A stretch of 6,799 bases of DNA from the NCBI GenBank assembly GCA_028871235.1, contig JAGWNO010000110.1:1-6799 (forward strand). The letters are read 5' to 3'. Shown in pieces: positions 1 through 5,826 of the stretch (position 1 is the first letter of the stretch; each line of letters starts with the position of its first letter). Made by a program: the position numbers and the translations under genes. The notes under the pieces were generated by a model. That model ran no database searches. It saw nothing but the letters and a program-made list of their open reading frames with translations, and had not been told where the DNA came from. This DNA comes from Gammaproteobacteria bacterium. GTDB lineage: Bacteria; Pseudomonadota; Gammaproteobacteria; Natronospirales; REEB76.

Positions 1-80
1 GCGACGATCCATCGCCATCAACCGCTGGTCGTCACTGGAATACCCGCGCACTCAAACGACGCTGATCGGAGGATCCAAAC
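1..80 (+). other. Upstream edge with a ribosome binding site
   Basis: This is the left edge of the window. A strong Shine-Dalgarno sequence, GGAGGA, lies at 68-73, seven bases before the ATG at 81, and fixes the start of the Sel1 gene. Two reading frames entering from the left end nearby: one at a TGA at 63-65, the other at a TGA at 82-84 that overlaps the ATG as ATGA. Either could be the tail of an upstream gene, but 60 to 80 bases are too few to choose, so no gene is called. No convincing -35/-10 promoter was seen. Confidence 0.6.
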
Positions 81-842
81 ATGATTCGCAAACCCATGCT
101 GCTGCGACCGGGCCTGAGGCTGATGATAGTGTGTCTTGTGGGATTAAGTGCCGCCCCCCTGGCAGGCCGGGTCTGGGCCGATCATCTGCCGCCTGGAATC
201 CAGGTTATCCATCTGCGGACCCCTGCCTACCTGGAAAAGCCGGTGGGATCCACGCACTACACCGACGAGGATATCGCCCAAGCCACCGAACTTGCGAAGC
301 TGGGGGATGCGGAGGCGGAATCCAACCTCGGCGTCATGCTGGCGAGCCGGGGGGATTATCAGAAGGCGGCTTACTGGTACCGGAACGCGGCGATAACGGG
401 CATAGCCACCGCGGCCTACAACCTCGGTACGTTGTACTTCAACGGCCAGGGATTCAAGCAGGATTACACGACGGCGCGCAAATGGTTCGAACTCGCCGCA
501 AAACGCGATAATGCTTACGCCGAGTTCCAGCTCGGCCTGATGTATTACACCGGGCAAGGGGCCGAAAAAGATCCGGCAAAGGAGCTGTTCTGGTATCAGA
601 AGGCAGCAAGCCATGGGCTGCCCGCGGCCCAATACAACCTGGCGGTGATGTACCACAACGGCGATGACGCTCAACATGATGAGCTGCTGGCATATGCATG
701 GATATTGCTCGCCCAGAAGGGCGGCTTGGATACCAAGGAGGCGCAGACCGTCATTGCCCAGAGCATGACTGCGGCGCAGATACAATCTGCGGAGAAATTG
801 AGCCTCACCTTGCTATCCTCGCCCGAGCTGCGCACACCATGA
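81..842 (+). CDS. Secreted Sel1-repeat (SLR) protein
   Basis: A 253-residue exported repeat protein. Residues 1-33 form a signal peptide: basic start (MIRK), hydrophobic core at about 13-28, and a likely signal peptidase I cut after V-W-A at 31-33, so it probably acts in the periplasm. Four Sel1-like repeats follow at about 75-107, 108-143, 144-180 and 181-214. The second and third match the family pattern closely (A-x-x-x-LG-x-x-Y-x-x-GQG, then a WF/WY-x-x-A-A helix); the first lacks the GQG turn and the fourth has a changed turn (GDDAQHD). Sel1 repeats form alpha-solenoid scaffolds for protein binding and have no enzymatic activity of their own; the partner is unknown. The start is fixed by GGAGGA seven bases upstream. 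The next gene on this strand begins 460 bases later, so co-transcription is uncertain. The fold is secure; the role is not. Confidence 0.9.
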   Translation: MIRKPMLLRPGLRLMIVCLVGLSAAPLAGRVWADHLPPGIQVIHLRTPAYLEKPVGSTHYTDEDIAQATELAKLGDAEAESNLGVMLASRGDYQKAAYWYRNAAITGIATAAYNLGTLYFNGQGFKQDYTTARKWFELAAKRDNAYAEFQLGLMYYTGQGAEKDPAKELFWYQKAASHGLPAAQYNLAVMYHNGDDAQHDELLAYAWILLAQKGGLDTKEAQTVIAQSMTAAQIQSAEKLSLTLLSSPELRTP

Positions 843-1017
843 GGTAGTGCCGGACGGCCGAGGCGCAAGACAGTAGCGGGTCGGCTTGCGGCGGGTACCA
901 GGATCAACATCGCCAACAGGCGCTGTCCCGGCCACCGGTATCCGCGCCAAGCGCTAACCGCCGCCTGTGACAAAAGCAGTACACTCATGGGGGTTTCAGT
1001 GGCGCAGGCACCTAAGC

Positions 1018-1101
1018 CGGGAGATGCGCGCCGGCTCCCGCCGCGCAGGCCGGGAAACACCGGACGGAAGCCCCGCATGGGGCGGGGCCGCCCGGCCCCG
1101 C
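1018..1101 (+). promoter_or_regulatory. Cluster of tandem GC-rich stem-loops in the regulator leader
   Basis: Consecutive inverted repeats can be read directly: CGGGAG/CTCCCG (1018-1023 with 1035-1040), CCGG/CCGG (1050-1053 with 1060-1063), GCCCC/GGGGC around a GCAT loop (1070-1083), and an 8-bp perfect stem GCGGGGCC/GGCCCCGC with a GCCC loop (1082-1101). The last two share bases 1082-1083 and cannot both form fully, an arrangement compatible with alternative structures. The cluster sits 200-285 bases before the regulator start and lacks a T tract. It matches no riboswitch class I recognise. It could be a structured 5' leader, protein-binding DNA, or an intergenic repeat of the host genome. 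Confidence 0.35.
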
Positions 1102-1238
1102 GCTGGGGTGGCTGCAACGCCAGCGCCGACAAGTGCATGGCTCGCCCGGTCATGCGGGAAACGCGTACCTGACGGACCATACAAATCGGCAGATGCAGCC
1201 CGGCGGCTGTGCCCGGAACCGGGTCAGCGAAACGCGCG

Positions 1239-1249
1239 GGCACTGTGCC
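1239..1249. promoter_or_regulatory. Short dyad GGCAC-T-GTGCC upstream of the regulator gene
   Basis: A perfect 5+5 inverted repeat around one central base, 53 bases before the regulator start codon. Its left part also pairs with upstream sequence as GTGCCCG/CGGGCAC (1209-1215 with 1237-1243). Its size and position would suit an operator half-turn dyad, possibly for autoregulation, but a repeat this short is expected by chance in GC-rich DNA. Confidence 0.2.
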
Positions 1250-1302
1250 AGATGCCGGCGCATGCAGCGTGACCCCATGCTCACCACCCAGGTGTTTATG
1301 TC

Positions 1303-3234
1303 ATGGACCCTGTGAATGGCCCCGCAAGAATCCGCTACGTATTCGGGCAATTCAGCTACTTGCCGCACAACGGCGAACTGCATGACGGCGGGAAAACACT
1401 GCAGTTGCGTCCGCAAGTGGCCAAACTGTTGGAGCTGTTGCTGCGCAACGCCAACAGCACCGTCTCACGGGAGGAAATAAGGAGCCACCTGTGGAATGAC
1501 AATATCGTGGTCGAATTCGAGGAGGGTATCAGCGCCTGCGTCAGCCAATTGCGCATCGCCCTCAACGAGGGCGCATCCGGCACCCGCTACATCCATACCG
1601 TATCGAGGCGCGGGTACAAATTCATCCACCCGGTCAGCGTCCTGAACGAGGCCACGGGTCCGGTACCTGGCCAGCAGGCGGCTGTAACCCGTCCGCCGCA
1701 AAAGCCCGTGCCGCCGGCAAAGCGCGCTAGCTGGCGCTGGTCCACAGCCGCGCTGCTGGCGATCGTAGCCGCAGCGGCCATCGCAACTGTGATTTTGTTC
1801 AATTTCCAGAAAATGCCTGCAGGGCTGTTCGCCGGACATCCCGCTGTCCGGTCCCGGATCACCATCGCCGTCCTGCCTTTTTCAAATCTGTCCACGAACC
1901 GGAACAATACCGTGTTGGGGGCTTCGATCGCCAACGAGGTTATCGATCTGCTCGGACCGGTGTCACCGCAGCGCATGGCGGTGATCGCCAATACGTCGTC
2001 CACGCATTACGCCGACAACAATGAGACCGTAAAGATCATAGGCCAGGCACTGGGGGCAAGTTATGTGCTGGAAGGATCGATCACCCAGAACCAGCAGGCA
2101 TTGCAAATTTCAGCGCGTCTCATCCGCGTTGCCGACCAGAGCTATATCTGGGGTGATGAATACGCTCTCGACGCGGATTATAAAAGCAGCCGTTATCGCC
2201 AATTGGTCATAAAAATCGCCACACACGTCGCAGCACTGCTGGTCCCCGACGCGACCGTCAAGCCCCTCGAATTCACCTCAAACCGGGACGCTGCACTGGC
2301 ATTCGAGTTGGGTCGTTATCTGGTTTCACAAAGCAAGTTCGACAAGGCTTACGCTTACTGTCAGCGGGCACTGACTCTCGATCCACAGTTTGCCGCCGCT
2401 TATGTTTGCGCGGCTCAATCCCTGTTGGCGAGACATGACATTTCCAGGCAGGAAATCGAACAAGCCAGGAGTCTCGTCGGCAAGAGCCTGGGCATAGACA
2501 GGTATTCCGCCACAGCGCATCTCGTCCAGGGTGAGCTGGACATGTTTTATGACTGGAATCTTGCTGCTGCCCAGGCGCAAATCAATGAATCCCTGCGCCT
2601 TAATCCCGGAGATGCGCGGGCCTGGCAGCTGTACGCCGCCTACTTGTCAGCCAGCGGACAGAACAAGGGTATGCAGAATGTCATGGAGATCGTGGGCGGC
2701 CTTGATCCGGTGTCGGTGCGTCTCACCTACAACTCCGCCCTGTATTTCTATATTGCGCGCCAATATGACAAGGCGGAAGAGTATGCCAGGGCCAGCGTCA
2801 GCCTCAGCGATCAGAATGAACTCGCCCTGCACATCCTCATCCTGAGCCTGCTGGGAGAAGGAAAATATGCCGAGGCTTCAAAGCAGGCGGTCATAGAAAT
2901 GCGAGTCATGCATGCCGCCCAGGCAGATATCGGCTCAGTGCAGGCCGAAAACAGGCGGGCGCTGGTCAACTATTTCCAATGGTATGCAAAAGCACTGTCT
3001 TCAGGCCAGCCGGGGAAAGTAACGGCGGTGTTTCTCGCCGACGCGTACATGCACCTGGGGGAATCTGCCAAGGCACTGGAGACGATCCGCACGACGATTG
3101 ACGCGCACGCGGTGAGCATCCTGATACCTTTCATCAGCGTCTGGCCGAGCCTGCACCCGCTGTGCAAAAGCGGGTCATTCGCGGCAATTACCCGCCAGCT
3201 GGGGCAGCCCGGCTGCCTACCGCCACGCCAGTGA
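1303..3234 (+). CDS. ToxR/CadC-type membrane-bound wHTH regulator with FlgO-like and TPR domains
   Basis: A 643-residue one-component transcription factor anchored in the inner membrane. Residues 11-109 are an OmpR/ToxR-type winged helix, with the recognition-helix region around SACVSQLRIAL (77-87) and the wing motif Y-I-H-T-V-S-R-R-G-Y-K-F (96-107). A Pro/Lys/Arg-rich linker (120-146) leads into one transmembrane helix (about 147-167), placing the rest in the periplasm. Residues 186-290 resemble the FlgO/TolB-N-like domain of such regulators (IAVLPFSNLS; YVLEGSI; ARLIRVADQSYIWGDEY). Degenerate TPR-like helices run from about 329 to 600. Four periplasmic cysteines (353, 369, 621, 638) could form disulfides. 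An in-frame TGA at 1270-1272 leaves the ATG at 1303 as the first usable start, with a weak AGGTG eight bases before it. Family members bind promoter DNA while still in the membrane and respond to envelope signals. The targets and signal are unknown; the Sel1 gene upstream is a candidate partner. Confidence 0.88.
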   Translation: MDPVNGPARIRYVFGQFSYLPHNGELHDGGKTLQLRPQVAKLLELLLRNANSTVSREEIRSHLWNDNIVVEFEEGISACVSQLRIALNEGASGTRYIHTVSRRGYKFIHPVSVLNEATGPVPGQQAAVTRPPQKPVPPAKRASWRWSTAALLAIVAAAAIATVILFNFQKMPAGLFAGHPAVRSRITIAVLPFSNLSTNRNNTVLGASIANEVIDLLGPVSPQRMAVIANTSSTHYADNNETVKIIGQALGASYVLEGSITQNQQALQISARLIRVADQSYIWGDEYALDADYKSSRYRQLVIKIATHVAALLVPDATVKPLEFTSNRDAALAFELGRYLVSQSKFDKAYAYCQRALTLDPQFAAAYVCAAQSLLARHDISRQEIEQARSLVGKSLGIDRYSATAHLVQGELDMFYDWNLAAAQAQINESLRLNPGDARAWQLYAAYLSASGQNKGMQNVMEIVGGLDPVSVRLTYNSALYFYIARQYDKAEEYARASVSLSDQNELALHILILSLLGEGKYAEASKQAVIEMRVMHAAQADIGSVQAENRRALVNYFQWYAKALSSGQPGKVTAVFLADAYMHLGESAKALETIRTTIDAHAVSILIPFISVWPSLHPLCKSGSFAAITRQLGQPGCLPPRQ

Positions 3235-3439
3235 CCTGAACGTCTTATGCCACCCGCCAGTCAGGCATACATACGCCGCAATCGAAGTGTGCATGGCGCC
3301 CGCAGCTTGAAGACTTCGCATCCAGCACTTCCTGTGCCGGATGCAAAGGCGCGCCATCCTGGCATTGCCCGCGGCTGCGGTCTCATCCCCGCCCCTTTGT
3401 GCGTCGCTTCCCGGAAGCGGTGATTCAGTTATTTATACA
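3235..3439. other. Convergent intergenic region with two hairpins
   Basis: This region lies between the ends of the two convergent gene blocks and has no supportable gene. It contains an interrupted hairpin at 3318-3344 (GCATCC and GCAC arms pairing with GTGC and GGATGC around a TTCCT loop, with one A/C mismatch) and an inverted repeat CGCTTCC-C-GGAAGCG at 3405-3419. Either could stabilise or end the mRNA of the + strand regulator, but neither is followed at once by a T run on that strand, so a canonical + strand terminator is not shown. Confidence 0.45.
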
Positions 3440-3490
3440 AAATATAAACATAAAAACCGCCGCCGGCGCAAGTGCGTTGCCGGCAGGCGC
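3440..3490 (-). terminator. Intrinsic terminator of the minus-strand operon
   Basis: Read on the minus strand, a GC-rich hairpin lies five bases past the stop codon of the MASE1-like gene. Its inner stem is GCAA/TTGC around a CGCAC loop; after a two-base bulge, the outer stem continues with CTGCCG pairing to CGGCGG (one T-G wobble). A TTTTT run and an AT-rich tail (TATGTTTATATTTT) follow directly. This is the classic form of a rho-independent terminator, and it marks the end of the block that begins with the kinase. Confidence 0.8.
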
Positions 3491-3494
3491 CCTG

Positions 3495-4058
3495 TCAGCC
3501 GCTGGTGCCGGCGTTACGCGCCTGTCCGAAGTGGGTCATCAGCCGCAGAATCATGGAGATGCTTCCCAGCACGATGAGCGAGCCCAGGAAATCACCGGTC
3601 GCCATGGCAAAGAAGGCCTCCGGCAGAGTGCGTTCCGTATCCACGCCGAATGCCAGATACAGCAACTGGTAACAGCCGGAGTTCATCAGCGCAAACACCA
3701 CGGCGTAGATCAGCAGCCTGGCCGCGGTCAGATTGCTGAGGCTGCGCGAATACGACGGCCAGGTCCTGATCAGCAGCAGCGCCAGGCAAGGCGTGCCACC
3801 TGACAGCACCGCCGCCGCCAGTATCAGTGCGTAGTGATCACCGTACGCCAGTGGGCCGGTGAGGCAGGACCCCAGCATCAAACCGAGCACTGCCGGCCAG
3901 TCGAACAGCAGCACCAGCAACAGGCGCGCCCCCGAGGGCAGGAATATCCAATTGACCCCGAGCTGTTCCTTGAAATGCGGAAACATCTGGATATTCAGCC
4001 AGTACAAGGCTACCCAGATGAGGGCTGAGCACGTGACGATGAAAAATTTCAGCCGCAA
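3495..4058 (-). CDS. Stand-alone MASE1-like integral membrane protein
   Basis: A 187-residue, strongly hydrophobic protein with about six predicted membrane helices (roughly 4-23, 37-53, 55-72, 76-97, 111-137, 148-172). Two motifs recall the MASE1 sensor domain: NWIFLPSGARLLLVLLFDWPAVLGLMLGS-like helix pairing at 36-64 (family form W-x-P-x-G followed by a second helix) and G-D-F-L-G at 155-159 near the end (family form G-D-x-x-G). MASE1 normally sits in front of a kinase, GGDEF or EAL domain; here the protein ends after the membrane part, with only a short tail. No ATG, GTG or other TTG is available in frame between the upstream stop (4101-4103) and 4058, so TTG at 4058 is the likely start, with a weak AGG seven bases before it. 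It follows the wHTH gene by 8 bases and is probably co-translated with it. The MASE1 link is a pattern judgement; 'unknown membrane protein' is the safe alternative. Confidence 0.75.
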   Translation of the reverse strand: MRLKFFIVTCSALIWVALYWLNIQMFPHFKEQLGVNWIFLPSGARLLLVLLFDWPAVLGLMLGSCLTGPLAYGDHYALILAAAVLSGGTPCLALLLIRTWPSYSRSLSNLTAARLLIYAVVFALMNSGCYQLLYLAFGVDTERTLPEAFFAMATGDFLGSLIVLGSISMILRLMTHFGQARNAGTSG

Positions 4059-4066
4059 GCCACTGC

Positions 4067-4420
4067 CTATCTGGTGATTGACTGCAGGCCGCTGGACAGT
4101 TCATTGAAGAAGCGCACGGCCTTCTCGCTCAGCGAGATGGCTTTCGCCGGATACCCGCCGCGGACCGGTTCGATATGTATGTAGCCGAGCTTCTTCAGGT
4201 TACCGAGACGTTTGTGCACGGTGACGGGTGAAGCGATATCGCTGTGGATCAGGTCGGTGACGTTGAGCGTCCTGCCCAGGAGCGTGGCCTTGGCGATGTA
4301 GTTGAGGATCTCTTCCTCCAGGGCATCCAGCGTCTTGAGCTTGGTGACGTCCTCCACTGCCCGCTTGAGGTTGAGGAACCGGAAGTACAGATCATCAATA
4401 TCTTTATGCTTGTGCGCCAT
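4067..4420 (-). CDS. Small winged-helix (MarR-like) transcriptional regulator
   Basis: A 117-residue cytoplasmic protein consisting mainly of a winged helix-turn-helix. Residues 8-45 are helical and charged and may serve in dimerisation. The HTH covers about 52-82, with likely recognition helix SPVTVHKRLGNLKKLGY (64-80); the wing is at 82-97 (IEPVRGGYPAKAISLS), followed by a closing helix (98-112). The pattern 'different starts, step, LxxLxKxGYI, wing, LSEKA' is typical of MarR-like and related wHTH regulators. No ligand or metal site is evident. An in-frame TAA six bases before the ATG fixes the start; no clear Shine-Dalgarno is present, so translation may depend on coupling from the response regulator ending 29 bases upstream. 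A TTACCC direct repeat lies in that gap. Its close partner is the membrane protein 8 bases downstream, which suggests a shared task. The target genes are unknown. Confidence 0.82.
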   Translation of the reverse strand: MAHKHKDIDDLYFRFLNLKRAVEDVTKLKTLDALEEEILNYIAKATLLGRTLNVTDLIHSDIASPVTVHKRLGNLKKLGYIHIEPVRGGYPAKAISLSEKAVRFFNELSSGLQSITR

Positions 4421-4426
4421 GTTGGT

Positions 4427-4443
4427 TTACCCGTGTATTACCC
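4427..4443 (-). repeat. TTACCC direct repeat, 11-base period
   Basis: Two copies of TTACCC (4427-4432 and 4438-4443 on the + strand; GGGTAA on the coding strand) occur 11 bases apart in the 29-base gap between the response regulator and the wHTH gene. The period equals one DNA helical turn, so a protein could touch both copies from one face. A TTGACA hexamer at 4449-4444 (minus strand) adjoins it and would fit a -35 box, but no -10 box follows at 17 bases. It may be an operator for the wHTH protein or for the response regulator; chance is not excluded. Confidence 0.3.
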
Positions 4444-4449
4444 TGTCAA

Positions 4450-5826
4450 TCAACTTTCCTGTTCATCGCCACCGAGCTGCCTGAAATCGATCCCCAGTGA
4501 ATTAAGCTTGCGATACAGATGCGTGCGCTCCATGCCTACGCGCTCCGCCAGCTTGCCCACCTTACCGCCACACAGCTGCAGCTGCTGTTCCAGATAGGCG
4601 CGCTCGAAATGCTCGCGTGCCTCGCGCAATGGCATTGCCAACAGGTCCTGCTTGACGAGCGACTCGTCGGCAGTGAAAGGTGCCAGTGCCTGCTCTACTT
4701 CCTCCAGCGAAATCTCACCGTTCTCCCCCAGCATCAGAAAGTGCTGCACCAGGTTGCGGATCTCACGGATGTTGCCGGGCCATGGGTAGTTGCGCAGGCG
4801 GTTCTGCGCCGCCACGCTGAACCGCCGGTACTTGAGGTTGTTGCTGTCCGCGAGTGCATCACTGTAATAGCGCAGCAGATCCGGTACGTCCTCACGGTAA
4901 TCCCTCAGGGGCGGGACACGTACCACCACGCCTTCCAGGCGCGCCAGCAGATCGCGGCGGAAGCGGCCATCGGCCGCCCGGTTTTCGATCTCCGGTACCG
5001 CCGAGGAAATTACGCGGACATCGAGGGTCTGCGGCGCACGGCCGCCCACGCGCGTGAAGCACCCCTGGTCAAGGACGCTCAACAGCACCTGCTGCACTTC
5101 CGGGTGCATGTCGGTGAGCTCGTTAAGGAACAGCGTGCCGGCGCGGGCGGCATCAAACCAGCCGGCCTCGACACGGCCGTCCTGCTCGCGGCCGAACAAC
5201 TGCGACAGCGCCTCCGCCGGCGAAATACCGGCCAGCACCACATTGATGAAATCGCCAGCAGCGCGCGGACTCGAAGCATGGATGTGGCGGGCGATGGTCT
5301 CGCGGCCGGTGCCGACCTCGCCCACCAGCAGCACGGCGGCTTCGTGGGGTGCGACGCGCCGACACTGGTCGCGTAATACCTGCATAAGCCGGCTCTTGCC
5401 CACCGGCTCAAGCAGCGGCACGGCGCCGCGCGCGGCATGCTGGTCGTGGGCCTGGCGCCCCACATCAATGGCGTGCTGCACGGTGCGCAGGAGCTTCGCC
5501 AGCGACAGCGGCTTCTCGACGAAATCCAGCGCGCCGAGTCTGGTAGCCTCGATGGCCGTCTCTACCGTGCCATGCCCCGACATCATCACTACTGGAAACG
5601 ACAACAGACCTTCGCGAGTCCATTCCTTGAGCAGACTGATGCCGTCCATGTCCGGCATCCAGATATCGAGCAGCACCAGGTCCGGTTCGTGTCTGGCGCG
5701 GGCCGCGCGCGCTTCCGCCGCGTTGCCGGCTACGCGCACGTCGTAACCTTCCTCGGTGAGGATTTCCTGGACCATGCCGCGGATATCCGCTTCATCATCC
5801 ACCACCAGTATCTGCGAGGCTGTCAT
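4450..5826 (-). CDS. ntrX: NtrX-like response regulator with a degenerate AAA+ domain
   Basis: A 458-residue cytoplasmic response regulator, the usual length for the NtrC/NtrX family. Receiver domain, 4-122: acidic pair D10/D11, phospho-acceptor D54 (VLLDIWMPDMDG), S83 and K105, all in place. The AAA+ domain, 140-380, keeps the family framework, including FRRDLLARL (289-297), PPLRDYREDVP (305-315) and the sensor-II motif WPGNIREIRNL (349-359). However, Walker A reads G-E-V-G-T-G-R-E with R175 for Lys, Walker B reads LFLNE with N235 for Asp, sensor-I Asn is V277, and the GAFTGA loop is gone: about five residues are missing between LFGRE (210-214) and GWFDAA (222-227). A Fis-type HTH, about 407-446, is intact (GKVGKLAERVGMERTHLYRKL). 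ATP hydrolysis and sigma-54 activation are therefore unlikely; it may instead bind DNA and act with sigma-70 promoters or as a repressor. The ATG overlaps the kinase stop (ATGA), and AGGAGG lies eight bases upstream. Confidence 0.92.
   Translation of the reverse strand: MTASQILVVDDEADIRGMVQEILTEEGYDVRVAGNAAEARAARARHEPDLVLLDIWMPDMDGISLLKEWTREGLLSFPVVMMSGHGTVETAIEATRLGALDFVEKPLSLAKLLRTVQHAIDVGRQAHDQHAARGAVPLLEPVGKSRLMQVLRDQCRRVAPHEAAVLLVGEVGTGRETIARHIHASSPRAAGDFINVVLAGISPAEALSQLFGREQDGRVEAGWFDAARAGTLFLNELTDMHPEVQQVLLSVLDQGCFTRVGGRAPQTLDVRVISSAVPEIENRAADGRFRRDLLARLEGVVVRVPPLRDYREDVPDLLRYYSDALADSNNLKYRRFSVAAQNRLRNYPWPGNIREIRNLVQHFLMLGENGEISLEEVEQALAPFTADESLVKQDLLAMPLREAREHFERAYLEQQLQLCGGKVGKLAERVGMERTHLYRKLNSLGIDFRQLGGDEQES
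5823..5826 (-). other. ATGA start/stop overlap between kinase and response regulator
   Basis: The regulator ATG (5826-5824) shares bases with the kinase TGA stop (5825-5823). This 4-base overlap is a typical sign of translational coupling and keeps kinase and regulator amounts linked. Confidence 0.9.

Larger units (their letters stand above)
843..1302. other. Gene-free intergenic stretch with GC-rich hairpins
   Basis: A 460-base stretch between the Sel1 gene and the membrane regulator, with no coding region I can support. Open frames on both strands are rich in Arg, Pro, Ala and Gly, lack recognisable domains and look like GC-driven artefacts. It holds inverted repeats: CGCAAG/CTTGCG (864-869 with 885-890), ACAGGCG/CGCCTGT (916-922 with 962-968), the cluster at 1018-1101, and CCCG/CGGG arms at 1212-1223. 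None is followed by a T run, so none is a standard terminator. No promoter with good -35 and -10 boxes was found, though the regulator's promoter must lie here if it is not read through from the Sel1 gene. Confidence 0.55.

Noticed and set aside
1..84. C-terminal end of an upstream gene (stop at 63-65 or at 82-84)
   Set aside because: Three frames are open at the edge and the segment is too short to pick one by codon use or motif.
864..890. Terminator for the Sel1 gene (CGCAAG/CTTGCG hairpin)
   Set aside because: The loop is 15 bases and no T tract follows.
1000..1070. Possible riboswitch: AAGCCGGGAGATG resembles the tail of a cobalamin riboswitch
   Set aside because: The B12-box (GCTGCCCCGCAACTG-like) and the remaining conserved core are missing, and the downstream gene has no link to cobalamin.
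671..1243. Long minus-strand frame (190 codons) across the Sel1 3' end and the intergenic region
   Set aside because: Half of it is antisense to the well-supported Sel1 gene; the rest is Arg/Pro/Gly-rich without a domain, and no Shine-Dalgarno was seen. It is consistent with few stops in GC-rich DNA.
967..1272. Plus-strand frame of 101 codons in the leader of the regulator
   Set aside because: GTG start with no convincing ribosome site, low-complexity Arg/Ala/Pro composition, and it runs through the hairpin cluster.
3399..3803. Plus-strand frame of 134 codons opposite the MASE1-like gene
   Set aside because: Gln/Arg/His-rich and antisense to a protein with clear membrane helices; it crosses the terminator.
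4421..4449. Sigma-70 promoter for the wHTH gene based on TTGACA at 4449-4444
   Set aside because: The hexamer 17 bases downstream is ACCAAC, not a -10 box, and the site would lie very close to the start codon. It was kept only as part of the repeat observation.
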